DNA of 64,000 nucleotides from Cylicocyclus nassatus (Eukaryota > Nematoda > Chromadorea > Rhabditida > Strongylidae). The stretch covers positions 3,100,001 through 3,164,000 of the forward strand of contig CATQJL010000001.1 in NCBI GenBank assembly GCA_958299035.1. The letters are read 5' to 3'. The notes below the pieces were generated by a model. That model worked only from the letters and a program-made list of their open reading frames with translations. It made no database searches and was not told the DNA's origin. Below are positions 31,041 to 46,209 of the stretch, one piece after another. Each line of letters opens with the position of its first letter. Position 1 is the stretch's first letter. The translations under genes and the position numbers were made by a program.

Positions 31041-31735
31041 GACTTATAATAACGGGCTAAGGTTTGTTTACGTGTTTTTGTGTGTGTGTCTGGCCGTTAC
31101 GAAATTCGCAGAGCGAGTTCTAGCCAACCTCTTGAGCCCAAATTTTGCACGGCGTATGCTAGCAGCATGAAAGTCCGCTATGCAAAAGCACGAGCGGGTC
31201 CGTTGAGTGGATTTCTCAAAAACTGCGCCGCAAATAGATCCACTTGGCTTCTGGCCAGCAAAGTTGGGCCTGTATCACCACTTTTTGCAAAGTCATGGAT
31301 AAGATTAACAAACTAACGTGCAAGCCATGGATTTTAGCCCAAAAAATTGAAACTAAAGTTGATTACTTTACAAAAATGGCGCCGAGAAAAATCAGTTGCG
31401 TAAATGTTCAATTTGCCAAGATTTTACCTAATCATTTGGGAAGATTTTTGCACAGAGATGTAGCCCACGGTGATTATCGTCGTTATGGCGACTACCAAAC
31501 CATAAACAGTCCAAAATCGGTTCAAATTTGCGTTTATAATTCTCGGAAAAGTTTCATCCACGCGAAAATACCGATCTCACACAAAAAAGCTTTCGGAATG
31601 AGTAGTTGTTTACAATTCATTCGTGATAGCCTGCTTAGCGCGGTAAGTTTCAATGTCACTATTATGCGGGAACGAGCAAAGCATACAGAAAGTAGGGCCA
31701 GTGCGAGCCTCTGCGAAGCAGAGGTGACGCACTGG
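31041..31735 (+). repeat. Dispersed repeat with terminal hairpin, copy 3
   Basis: It starts ACTTATAATAACGGGCTAAG and ends in the hairpin CCAGTGCG...CCTCTGCGAAGCAGAGG...CGCACTGG (31698-31735). Length 695 bp equals the first copy at 5672-6366, which fixes the element's boundaries. The 169-aa ORF inside is not a recognised protein. Confidence 0.75.
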
Positions 31736-31740
31736 TTATT

Positions 31741-32266
31741 AATAGGTGGATAGACCGACTTTACTTTGGATTAGGATCAAGGAAAGGAAATGAGAATTTT
31801 TTTGTGCGCAATCATGACAAGTGTCGATATTTATGAACTCAAGAACAGTGGCTTGCACCAAATGAAGTTTATTATTGCAGGTTCTTGATTTTGTGTAGAC
31901 CCAATCCTAATAAGAAGGATGAATAATTTGACTGACGATTGTACATCTTAATAGCCTTTGGACATTATTCCCAGTTTCAAATTATGGTAACGAATTTTGA
32001 AGGCAGATGCTTCGGGTTACAACCGAAGCACATTCTGAGGAGATTTTGAAATGTCACTGCTTCTCGCAAGCTTCGTATCTTCCCCTATAACTCATTGAAA
32101 ACTCTGAAATGTGGAAACACCACCTATACTGTAGAGAAGACTAGTGGTTTTGTGCTTTACTAACCGTTTTTAGCTTCTGCCAAGAAATACATTCTGCTGT
32201 GATTCATTTTGTGCATGCCACAAATCCCACAAGTCGCACCAAACGTCGAGCTAAACGGTTTCTATC
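31741..32266. other. Intergenic, nothing recognised
   Basis: No supported gene or repeat. Confidence 0.4.
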
Positions 32267-32589
32267 TACAATACCGCCGCTCACATTTTTTGAAAAATAG
32301 ACGCGAATGTATGGACATGTATGGACATGTACGGACATGTCCATACATCAGCGTCGCGTGGCCATATCTCGCTTCAGAGTGGACGAATTCTGAATCCAAA
32401 GCCACCATCGATTCAGCTCGGCGCGGAGAATCTTCTGATATATTGGGAGTGGGGGTACGATGTCTTCGATATTCCGTTTTCAGTTTTTTCAATTTGTTCT
32501 GCGGAGGTCCTTTCGCGGATATGTGAAGCAACGCCTACCCAACATAGAAGACTTTACTAAGTACTATTCGATAAACTGTTCTTGTGGAT

Positions 32590-33802
32590 GTTCTGCCTCT
32601 CGTCCTAACCTTCGTCGACTACGAGAAAGCCTTTGACAGCGTCGAAACCAATGCCATCCTGTCTGCGCTAGTCGATCAAGGAGCTTCAGGATCAGGATCA
32701 AGGATCAGCTTACGTGAGGACACTAGCCGACTGCTAAAGGACTGTACAACAACGATGCAGCTATTCCACCGCCCCCTAACCATTCCAATTGGGAAGGGGG
32801 TTCGACAAGGCGACACTATTTCGCCGAAGCTGTTCACCGCGGCCTTGCAGTGGGTGATGAAGTCACTAGACTGGGAAGAGAGAGGCATACGAGTTGATGG
32901 GAGATTCCTATCCAACCTTCGTTTTGCGGATGACATCGTCCTTTTCTCGAGCAGTATCACTGAAGCAGAGGCGATGCTGAAGGAACTAAACGAAGTAGGG
33001 AAAAAGATCGGACTGCGAATAAATCGGAAGAAGACTCAGTTCATGAAGAACGCCCTTTGCGAAGATGCAGAAATGGAATTAGAAGACACCCCTATCATGG
33101 ATACGTCTTCATACGTGTAACTCGGACGTTCGATGAACATGGAGAACGACTTGAGGGAAGAACTTAACAGGAGAAGAAGAGCAGCTTGGGCCGCCTTCGG
33201 GCCTCTGAAGGAAGCCACCGACCAACTGACGGACCCGGAGCTCCGTGCCCACCTGTTCGACTCAACCGTTCTCCCAGCGCTCTGCTACGCAGCTGAGACT
33301 TGGGCCGGCACCGTAGCCACGTTGAAAGCTTTAAGAACCACCCACAGAGCGCTCGAGCGCAGTCTTCTGAAGATGACCCGACACAAGCAACATCTAGTCG
33401 GACTTCGCAGCACGGATATGAGAAGAATGTCCCGTCTTCGTGACCCAGCGGAATACGTTGCGAAAGCGAAACACCGATGGGCCGGTCACATAATGAGAAG
33501 AACGGACGATAGATGGACATTAAGAACATCTGAGTGGATTCCTCGCGAAACCAAACGTCCTCGAGGAAGACCACCGACGAGATGGGCAGACGTGTTCGTG
33601 GAACGGATGGACCAGCTGAGAAATCAGCTGGATACGATTCTCGCCCCTGGAACTCGTGGACGCAGCCACCGACGACGACCAAGAAGATCGTGGATGTCCG
33701 AAGCGAGGGACAGGGATCAATGGCAATTCTGTACTGGGGCCCGCACGTCACGTGAGGACCCCAGTACAGAAGGACGGGCCATCTAAGTATCTAAGTAAGT
33801 AA
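32590..33802 (+). mobile_element. 5'-truncated RTE-type LINE (reverse transcriptase C-terminal part), young insertion
   Basis: A perfect 12-bp target duplication, GTTCTTGTGGAT, lies at 32578-32589 and 33803-33814. The frame gives VLTFVDYEKAFDSVETNA, GKGVRQGDTISPKLF, LRFADDIVLFSSS (catalytic ADD) and LRINRKKTQFM, then one in-frame TAA at 33118-33120 where the family has Tyr. It continues with YLGRS-like sequence, RAHLFDSTVLPALCYAAETW, WAGHIMRRTDDRW and RGRPPTRWADVF. The 3' tail is a short (TAAG)n-like run, typical of RTE. The endonuclease half is missing. One stop and clean flanks mean the insertion is recent. Confidence 0.92.
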
Positions 33803-36800
33803 GTTCTTGTGGATTATTCCGCGCTGAACAGTAGGCTCAGACTTCTTTTCAAAGGAGCTAGAAGCGTTGGTGAATTTTGGAAAAATCACGCGCTTTCAAA
33901 TTCTATTCGCCATAACTTCCTTCGGAACAAGCATATTTCTAATCCGAAAGCAGCGCCTTGCCCAGCTCATCAAGGCGAATCTTCTCATATACAGAATGCC
34001 CTTGATATTTCGATTTCAGTATTCTTGAATCTTTCTGAGGACGTCTTTTCGCGAAGGTGTAAAGCAGCGAGCATTGTACGGAGTACATTCCAGCAAGGAT
34101 ATTTCGATAGCACTTTTTCTGTAGATTATAATGTGCTAAATAATAGCCGCAGGTTTCTTTTCAAAGGAAGTGGAACGGCGAGTGAACTGTGGAAAAATCT
34201 TGTCGTCTCAAATTCTACTCGCCATATCCGCAGAACACGAAGCTATCTTGCTAAGCAAATGTGAGTTTCGAAATCAGCAGGTCGCATAACCTCTACAAGC
34301 AAGTTTTCCGATATGTTCGTTATTCCATTTTTTCTCGTTTTACGCTCCGGAAGCTCGCCGATGGATTTTGTTCAAAATGTTGATGCTCTTGAATTGTAGG
34401 GAAACTTCGCTTATAGAGGTTTTCGAACACGCTCTTTACGAAAGTCGTGGTCTTTGAGGATTACAGCGTCTTTTTGGAGAGATACGGTGAGGTGACTGTA
34501 ACTGCATCGCGAAAGTGCGTAATTTTGGCCGCACTTCTCGCGTATCTGTCAGAAACCTTGCCTGCTTGCTTTTATCATTCAAAGTTACTATTAATTGTGC
34601 TATCGAATGGTGTATTACTCAGGCTCCAGTCTGTGAAATTCGCCGAGTTACGAGCTTACGAAAACACGTTCTCATGAATTTTGCCCAAAATGTAAAGATC
34701 GCATATCTCGTCGAAATTCCTCCGTGAGCGCTTGTACAACGCGCTGATCAAATCCTTTCACATTTTTATTTATTTTTTTATTTATTCTATACGCTCTTGG
34801 CGTTCCATACAATAGAATGGAAAGCAGTCTTTTATACTCTAACCGCAACGATAGTGCATCATTACTTAGGTCTAATCTTGATAAAAATGTGATGAAAGGT
34901 TGTATTTGACTGCTCTATGATTATAATTATCGGAATTAAATGATCGATTCATGGAGATGTACCCATGCCCCCTTTTGTCAGCAGAATATTTTGATTTTAA
35001 CAAGCAAACAAGGTTTGATGGTGGGTATATTATCTGACCCCACCAAACCAGTAAACCAGTGTGAGCCAGTGACTCCAAGTGAATTTCAATAAGGGTTGTA
35101 ATGATGGATAACTCATACGTGAGCGTGATCAAGTTAGGTTATTGTAATCTATGGAGATGGCAATCATGTCAACTCATTTGCCAGCAGAAGATGCTCTTGC
35201 AATAATGAAGCAAAGCGGGGCTCGGTTGGTGCAGTAATACCAATCAACCTTGCCCAAAAGATTCCGGGGAGAGTCCAATGACTCCGAAAGAATATCGAAT
35301 ATTTCACTTTTTTTCAGTTCATTTGAGAGCAAGTCAACAAGCTGTAATGATTGGGAAGAGAAGTAAATTGATTAGACCTGAACTAACGTAATAGCAACAT
35401 AGGGGTTACTAAGACATTTGAAAGAAAATAATATTTAAAAAAACACAAATCGATGGTTGTATTTGGTATGCATTTTGTGGTCGGATAATGTAATCATACA
35501 TGGTCAGCTATGGCAATACAGATGACGAATTGGTGCTATTCATTACTCATTCTCAGAATGCCTCAAACGTAAGAGATCAAGTTGATCTTGCGTTCAAAAA
35601 CATTCGTGCTCTGAGACTGTAAAGTATCTGGAATCTTTTAATGAATCTTATTGTGTTAGATTTGGTGCTTTGAGCTCTAGCCACGAAATAGCTTTGATAT
35701 TTAATTGAGCAACTGAAGCAGACGCAAGCACCATATTCAGTACAGTGGGGTCGTTCGACGAAGCGAACATAATACTGCAACGAGCGTCATACAAGCGCTC
35801 ACGGAGGAATTTCGACGAGATATGCGATCGTTGTATTTTGGGCAAAATTCATGAGAACGTGTTTTCGTAGGCTCGTAACTCGGCGAATTTCACAGACTGG
35901 AGCCTGAGTAATACACCATTCGATAGCATAATTCCTAGTAAATTTGAGTGATAAAAGCAAGCAGGCAAGGTTTCTGACAGATACGCGAGAAGTGCGGCCA
36001 AAATTACGCACTTTCGCGATGCAGTTACAGTCACCTCACCGTATCTCTCCAAAAAGACGCTGTAATCCTCAAAGACCACGACTTTCGTAAAGAGCGTGTT
36101 CGAAAACCTCTATAAGCGAAGTTTCCCTACAATTCAAGAGCATCAACATTTTGACCAAAATCCATCGGCGAGCTTCCGGAGCGTAAAACGAGAAAAAATG
36201 GAATAACCCGAACATATCGGAAAACTTGCTCGTAGAGGTTATGCGACCTGCTGATTTCGAAACTCACATTTGCTTAGCAAGATAGCTTCGTGTTCTGCGG
36301 ATATGGCGAGTAGAATTTGAGACGACAAGATTTTTCCACAGTTCACTCGCCGTTCCACTTCCTTTGAAAAGAAACCTGCGGCTACTATCTAGCACATTAT
36401 AATCTACAGAAAAAAGTGCTATTGAAATATCCTTGCTGGAATGTACTCCGGACAATGCTCGCTGCTTTACACCTTCGCGAAAAGACGTCCTCAGAAAGAT
36501 TCAAGAAAACTGAAATCGAAATATCAAGGACATGCTGTACATGAGAAGATTCGCCTTGATGAGCTGGGCAAGGCGCTGCTTTCGGATTAGAAATATACTT
36601 GTTCCGAAGGAAGTTATGGCGAATAGAATTTAAAAGCGCGTAATTTTTCCAAAATTCACCAACGCTTCTATCTCCTTTGAGAAGAAGTCTGAGCCTACTT
36701 TTCAGCGCAGAATAATCCACAAGAACAGTTTATCGTATAGTACTTAGTAAAGTCTTCTATGTTGGGTAGGCGTTGCTTCAAATATTCGCGAAAGGACCTC

Positions 36801-36957
36801 CTCAGAACAAATTGAAAAAACTGAAAACGGAATATCGAAGACATCGTACCCCCACTCCCAATATATCAGAAGATTCTCCGCGCCGAGCTGAATCGAATGG
36901 TGGCTTTGGATTCAGAATTCGTCCACTCTGAAGCGAAATATGGCCACGCGACGCTGA

Positions 36958-37016
36958 TGTATGGACATGTCCATACATGTATGGACATGTACGGACATGT
37001 ACGGACATGTCCATAC
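36958..37016. repeat. Tandem palindromic decamers
   Basis: About six units of ACATGTATGG/ACATGTACGG. Each is centred on the self-complementary ACATGT, so the array can fold back on itself. A shorter array occurs in the opposite arm at 32309-32348 and a decayed one at 18895-18950. Confidence 0.85.
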
Positions 37017-37059
37017 ATTCGCGTCTATTTTTCAAAAAATGTGAGCGGTATTGTATAAG

Positions 37060-38165
37060 TAGGTCTGATATCAATTTAGGTTTGGGTTTTCGTTGACAGT
37101 ACAGCTTCGCCCGATTCGATGTTTTACAGAGGCAAATCATGCGCTATCTAGGAATGCTTAGAGCGAACTATCGCTAGCATATCGCGGCGATATTATTCGT
37201 TATAAGCACACCTGCATTGTAAAACTTCAAGCAAATTGTAGAACCTGAAAGGATTTGGAGTCTAGATTCAATACGGTTTTGGCGATTCATGTAAAGTCTA
37301 GCTTGATACGGTTTCGGGACCCACACGCACAACTTTAAAATGGTCTATAATATCTTTCCGTTCCATTCTTGCTACTTCTGTTGCAACCTATGATCTTTTA
37401 ATCATAAGCACACACTGCGAACATCATCTCTTTGAGTGCCGTTAAAACACGAGCATAGATCACATTTATCTATTTCATTTAGTGATACTGGTGCACAAAC
37501 TTATCGTTGAAAGAGCAAGCAAAGAGTAGCAGACAGCTTTTCTGCAAGCTGCAAAACTCTCTGCCCTTCTACAAATTTGAGTCAATATTTGAGGGATGTC
37601 TATCTTTGATCGCTTCGAGTGGCGATGTCAGTTGAAAGTATAGTAGTGATGAACGGAATTTTGGCCCCCCACACCTCAGCTCTAATTTCTTCAGAAGGGG
37701 CCACATTGAAGAGCAAACGCCGTTTTCGTGGCGAACATTCCAAAATATAATAACGTAAAAATATGATTCCGTTCTTTGCACAACTCTGTACCCACAAAGG
37801 GGCTATCGAGCGGATGGCCCTTGTCAAGCACGTCTTAACACATTGACGACAATGTGACCCACATGGTGGGTCATAGCTCGAACTTCGTTAAAATCTCTTC
37901 TTCTTTGTTACAAAGTCACCTTAAGGGTTTATTACTCGATGGATCTAGAAATACCTTCATGTTTTTCAGTATCCCCTCAGAGCTGCGCTAGATATATTGT
38001 AGGTTACATTTTGCGTAAATTTAGATGAAAATTTTAGATTATTGGTAAAAGGTTTTATCTTGGAAGGCAGACAAGTGAAAGACGGGTTGTTTTCAACGTT
38101 TTAATGATCTCAATTCTACGAGTACAGGGCGCAAGGTATTTGAACCAAAATCTGCCACCCCAAAC
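37060..38165. other. Intergenic, nothing recognised
   Basis: No gene, RNA or repeat that I can support. Confidence 0.4.
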
Positions 38166-38167
38166 AC

Positions 38168-38345
38168 GCCAAAGGATTTTGCAACAAGGCGGCTGGAAGG
38201 CGCGGCTTTGTGCTTAATTAAGGCTTGAGGATGACCAGAGAACATGTTCGCGAAAGAGGCGCAGACTGCGTCGCTCGCGCGAGCGGTCGCTTTCCAACCG
38301 CCAATCTCGTTGAATCAAAGGTGTACCTTGCCTAAGCTGCCAACC
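38168..38345. repeat. Dispersed repeat also found at 53610-53718 and 54650-54720
   Basis: The core 'ccgccaatctcgttgaatcaaaggt' and 'gcgcgagcggtcgc' recur, inverted, at 53620-53710 and partly in direct orientation at 54660-54715 ('ccgccaatcctgttaaatcaaaggg'). It is probably a small palindromic transposon family. Function unknown. Confidence 0.55.
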
Positions 38346-38497
38346 TTGGTCGAAAGCAGATTCCAGAATCTGCTTTTTAAGCGGAAGCCGCTAACAATTT
38401 TTTGACAGATTGATTATGAGATATAGATATATACGTAGCTGTTTTACCCAGCGGCTGAAACGTTCTTTTGTCTGCATTTGGTCGCTATCATGCTGTA

Positions 38498-38540
38498 TCT
38501 TATATATAAAGCTGAATGTCTGTTTGTATGTATGTCTGTA

Positions 38541-38575
<35 letters not shown>

Positions 38576-39490
38576 ATGTGTGTACGTATGTTCCGAATAG
38601 AAAATTCCATTTCTGAACCGATCCGGACCAAACTTGGCACACATACGCTACGGGCCCCGGCGGGTGTCATAGGCTACTTTTCGTCATCGATCGATATCGA
38701 TTTTATCGATTTTTATCGATTTTTTTGCTGAGTTCACCTACGGGGCTGGGAGTTGGCACAGGGGGGTAATCGAGCATGGGAATTCCGAATACAATATTGG
38801 TTTTCAGGATTATCGATTACTTTTATCGATTTTATCGATTTTTTTGCAAAGTTTGAGCTACGGGGCTGGGAGTTCGCGCAGGGGGGTAATCGAGCATGGG
38901 GATTCCGAATACAATATTGGTTTTCGGGATTATCGATTACTTTTATCGATTTTATCGATTTTTTGCAAAGTTTGAGCTAGGGGGCTGGGAGTTGGCACAG
39001 GGGGGTAATCGAGCATGCTGATCATCCCCAAGGGGGATGATCAGCAATCGGTCAGCATTCGTAATCTGCATGCTCGATTACCCCCCTGTGCAAACTCCCA
39101 GCCCCGCAGGTCAAACTTTACAAAAAAATTGATAAAATCGATAAAAGTAATGGACGATCCTGAAAACTAATATTGTGTTCGTAATCAGCATGCTCGATTA
39201 CCCCCCTGTGCAAAATCCCAGCCTCGCATGTCAAAATTTACAAAAAATCGATAAAATCAATAAAAGTAACCGATAATTCTGAAAACTAATATTGTATTCG
39301 GAATCCCCATGCTCACTTCCCCCCTGTGCCAACTCCTAGCCCTGTAGGTGAACTCTGCGAAAAAATCGATAAAAATCGGTAAGATCGACATCGATCGATA
39401 ACGAAAAGTGGACTGTGACACGCGCCGGGGCCCGAAGTGTATGTGTGCCAAGTTTGGTCCGGATACGGCGGAGCCGGGTAAGCCAGCTAG
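38498..39490 (+). mobile_element. Non-autonomous Helitron with internal long palindrome
   Basis: It starts TCTTATATATAAAGCTGAAT after an A (38497) and ends CTAG (39487-39490) before a T, the A/T insertion site of Helitrons. The 3' hairpin CGGC-GGA-GCCG lies just upstream. A (GTCT)n run is at 38537-38573. The interior has about 118-bp direct repeats, each with 'ctgggagtt', 'taatcgagcatg' and TATCGAT-rich blocks. These are mirrored by inverted copies about a centre near 39033 (ATCATCCCCAAGGGGGATGA). It has no Rep/helicase ORF. Length 993 bp. Confidence 0.85.
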
Positions 39491-39672
39491 TTAGTTATAT
39501 TTTTTCCAAGTAAAGATTTTCATTCGAATACTTTTGAAAGGCAAAGGAGTAAAAATGTTTTCGTAAATATTAATCCAAAATCACCTATTCCAAACTCGCT
39601 CGCACGAAGTCTGGTCCTACATGAAATGGACGAGTTTCATTCTCAATGAGATTTTGATTCATAATATAAAAT

Positions 39673-42900
<3,228 letters not shown>

Positions 42901-42934
42901 TATTTCAAGAGATCAGAATGATAATAGAAATCTG

Positions 42935-43640
42935 CACAAAAAGTCCTGCCTCGATCAGTCGGCGGCCAATATGAATAGAGGAACGCGGAGTTGCGCAGTT
43001 GATGCATTCCTATGATAATGTCAAGGACAACTGGTTGGCATTACTTCGATTTCTCAAGGGACTTTTTTTGTAGCATTGCAGTCGTTATTGCCCGATAACC
43101 ACATGCACTCACAGATCGAATAAATATTCTATTGGTTGTCCCACTCCATTTTCAAATAGATTGAGCTGTTTTTGTTTTCCTAACAGATTTAAGGCGCCTC
43201 TTGATAGAGCGGAAAAAGCTCTACAAAAATCCATTCAGGTCATAATCCAGGTGAAATTGCGGAACCCAATAATGTATTGGTGGAACTTTTCAGGGGCTCA
43301 AAACTGAGGACCAAAGATGGTCCGAAAATGCCAAAATGCCACTTTTTTCGGGTTTTACATCAAAACTTGGTATTATTCGAATGTAAGAGCACATACGAAG
43401 GTAAAGTTTTAAGATTATACTTAGTAGGACTTGTAGATACAATGACGCATGTGGGTGGCTGTAAGTGGAGTTTGCCATTTTTGGACTATTTTTTCTCGCA
43501 TTCTAGGCGCGGGAAAAATCTGATAAAGACGTACTTAAGTATTACTATGTGCCTACTATATAATGATCGAGTTGAAGGTCCGTAGGATTTTTTTCGCGCA
43601 AAAGTCCAGTTCCAGGTGACAAAAAATTTTTCGGCTTTGG
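42935..43640. other. Intergenic, possible decayed fold-back arm
   Basis: The stretch 43370-43620 shares short blocks with 44750-45000 ('agagcacat', 'gtttgccat/gtctgccat', 'aaaatccaatt'-like), suggesting a degenerate relative of the element at 44678. No gene is supported. Confidence 0.35.
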
Positions 43641-43651
43641 CTTACTTTATA

Positions 43652-44673
43652 TTAGGTCGTTCCGAAAGTAATGTCGCTTTTTTCAAACGGGCGCCACATT
43701 TGATGGAACAAAGGTTTCTAGGAGATCTTGGAGGTACTTGATGCAGCATTTTATTCTCTTTCTAATGGTCACAGTACCATGGCATCATATTCAATGAGCT
43801 TTTGAAAAATTACCAAAATCTGCGACCCATGCTTTTTAAGAAGGTCAAGTTTCACAATTTTTCTAAGTTTTTGTAACAACCCTCGCAAGGAGTCCAAGTA
43901 ATGGATGGATAGAGCAAACCCTACAGGAAACAGCTCAACTTTTTTCTACTTTCCATGGCTCGTCATAATTTTTGTATTGATTTTTTGATGGAACCATTGA
44001 GTTTCAGCAGGCTGGTCTCAGACACAAATGCACCAAACAGCAATAAATCTTCGGATTTCAAAACTTACAAAGATGGATTATGGTTTGACACTAATTTTAC
44101 TAACCAAATGAGCATTCACCGCTTCAGATTAGCAGCTTTAGAAAATTCCGGGTACAGTTCGGGGCGCCCTGGAAAACCTGAATTATGATGATTTTATCCC
44201 GGAAAACTTATGAATCGGAAACCAAAAACAACAGATAAAGAGAGGAGAAAAAGCTGCGTCGAATGGCACCCGAGTTACTTGCCGGTTGTTGTTCTGTGAG
44301 GTTTGTGTTGACCAAATATGGACTTTGATGGCCTTGAAAAATTAACTCCAGAAACTCAAAGAAGCAAGCTCAGGAAAAGCAAAAAATTGTTTTATGTCCT
44401 ATAGGGTCTGCTCTATTTATCTGTTACTTGCTCATTTTCAGGGAATCAGTACAAAAATTTGGAAAATTAGCCGAACTTGACCATGACAAAAAGCATGAGT
44501 CGCAGGTTTTGGTAATTTATTGAGAGCTCATTGAATACTATGCAATAAAATTATAACCATTAGAAAGAGGGCGAAATGCTGCATCGAATGATCCCAAGAG
44601 CTCTTGAAAATCTTGATTCCATGAAATGTGGCCTTCGATTGAAAAAAGCGACATTACTTTTGGAACGACCTAA
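43652..44673. mobile_element. Fold-back mariner-type element, family 1 (copy 3)
   Basis: Termini TTAGGTCGTTCCGAAAGTAA and complement, TA on both sides (43650-43651, 44674-44675), 1022 bp. Sequence is close to 20826-21845 over its full length. Confidence 0.85.
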
Positions 44674-44677
44674 TATA

Positions 44678-45170
44678 TTAGGTTGTCAAGAAAATAATGG
44701 CGTTTTTTCGAGTTTCTTCGCGTAAAACTGATATGTACTATTACTCGAGAACTAGAGCACATCCGAGGCCAAACTTTTATGGTTAAAGTTACGAAGCTTT
44801 GTAGTATACAAAGGCATATGTGGGAGGGGCCCAGTACTATTGGGGGCGGAGTCTGCCATTTTCCATTTTTCAATTTTTTCTTGGTTTCTAATGGAAAAAA
44901 TATATCAAATGTACCTATGGATAAGTGCATGGTCTTCTACATGCAGGAGCAATTGAGGGGTTCGCAGGACTTTCTAGGGCGAAAATCCAATTTTTGGCAT
45001 CATGAGTTACTCATATGTTTTGGCTCTGAACTTTGCCTTAAACAACTTCTGTCATTGTTCGGACGTCATCTTGTAGAGCTTCCTTTGCTCTATCGAATGG
45101 TACCATTCACATATTTTTTCAATTCGTCTTATGGCTTTTCTATGAAAAACGACATTATTTTCTTGTAGAA
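44678..45170. mobile_element. Fold-back mariner-type element, TTAGGTTGTCAAG family (degenerate)
   Basis: The left terminus is TTAGGTTGTCAAGAAAATAA, preceded by TA. A degenerate complement (AAAACGACATTATTTTCTTG) is near 45142-45165. It was inserted directly beside the previous element, two bases from its TA duplication. The ORF at 44779-45168 spans it and is not a gene. Confidence 0.6.
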
Positions 45171-46205
45171 TGCGAATTCGTATCCTCAGTGGTCGTTTTG
45201 TAGAGCTTGATGTGCTCTATCGAATGATAAACTAAGTCTACTAAGAAAACAAAAACAGCTTGATTTATCCTGAAGAGGAGTTTACTTTGGAAAACCGAAT
45301 ACTTCGCATCGATTACTATGAATATTTGTTATTTCCCCTGACACCAGTAAACCAATGGCGGACAGAGAACAGGTCGCGAACCTTTGAAAGTAGCTTGCAT
45401 GAATTTACAAGTCTGCAAGTGAGTTATTTTCACTTGCAAATAAGTGAAGTAATTTTGATTTTTTGGAACATTAAATCAGGATCGTAAAAAATTCCGGTGG
45501 CCGCATCCAGCGGTTTTTTAAAATTCTTGGGCTACAGACCCTTCTGGAAAGCACCCTACAATCTTTTCGCGGACGGCGCAGCTAACCAGCCTTTTCATTC
45601 GAAATGAATCGTGTCACCCTCACTCCTCCAAAATATTTCACGTACCGTCGCTGCTGCCAGCTGTTAGTGGCGTCGTAACTCTGAAGCATAAGCGAAATGG
45701 AACTCATTCAGATGTATACCACCTGTATTATAAAATACGTGATAAAAGGTCGCTTGGTCGGTCGTTTGATCCTTCTTTATTTTTCCACTCAAAAAAAATT
45801 TACTGAACACTTCCTAGTCGGTTAACTCGCTCCAAATGCCAATTTTTGCAAATTCGACTTTTTTTATAATCCTGTTATCAGCGTGTAGTCTTGAAATGTT
45901 CATTGAGCTAATAAAATCACGTAACACTCTACTTATTCACATTTTGAACTAAAAATAACGTTCAGCCGGCGCTCATTTTCCCAGGACCACATGCAACCAT
46001 TAATTCTTAAACTTAAACCCGAGTCTGATCTTACGCATAAGCATGAGATAGTAGGCTTTTGAACCAAACAAAAAATGTGGAAGATATGGAGTTAAAAAAC
46101 TTGTTAATCTTTCGGAAAAACCTTTATTTACAGCTTTTAACTCAAAAAGTGGATATGATTCTTGGAAATGATAAAAAACACAGGTGATTTTATTTGGATC
46201 TGCAC
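45171..46205. other. Intergenic, nothing recognised
   Basis: No gene, RNA or clear repeat seen. Confidence 0.4.
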
Positions 46206-46209
46206 CACT

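Larger units (their letters stand above)
32267..37055. mobile_element. Large fold-back (palindromic) element carrying an RTE insertion
   Basis: The outer ends TACAATACC (32267) and GGTATTGTA (37055) open long inverted arms. The left arm is 32267-32577 plus 33815-34740; the right arm is about 35775-37055. Paired landmarks include 'gcgtctatttttcaaaaaatgtgagcgg', 'tcttctgatatattgggagtggggg', 'aagtggaacggcgagtgaactgtgg' and 'cctccgtgagcgcttgta'. The central ~1 kb spacer (34740-35775) holds no recognised gene. ORFs in the two arms encode mirror copies of the same peptides, as expected of a palindrome. Near each end is a cluster of ACATGTATGG/ACATGTACGG decamers. A single-arm copy lies at 16743-18980. 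Confidence 0.8.

Noticed and set aside
33164..33751. 195-aa minus-strand ORF
   Set aside because: It is antisense to the RTE reverse transcriptase, which carries the recognisable motifs.
33809..36720. Pairs of matching ORFs on opposite strands that might be a duplicated gene family
   Set aside because: They are mirror readings of the two arms of one palindromic element, contain no known domain and have no splice context.
38500..38580. Regular spaced repeats resembling a CRISPR-like array
   Set aside because: It is a (GTCT/GTAT)n simple repeat at a Helitron 5' end in a eukaryotic genome.
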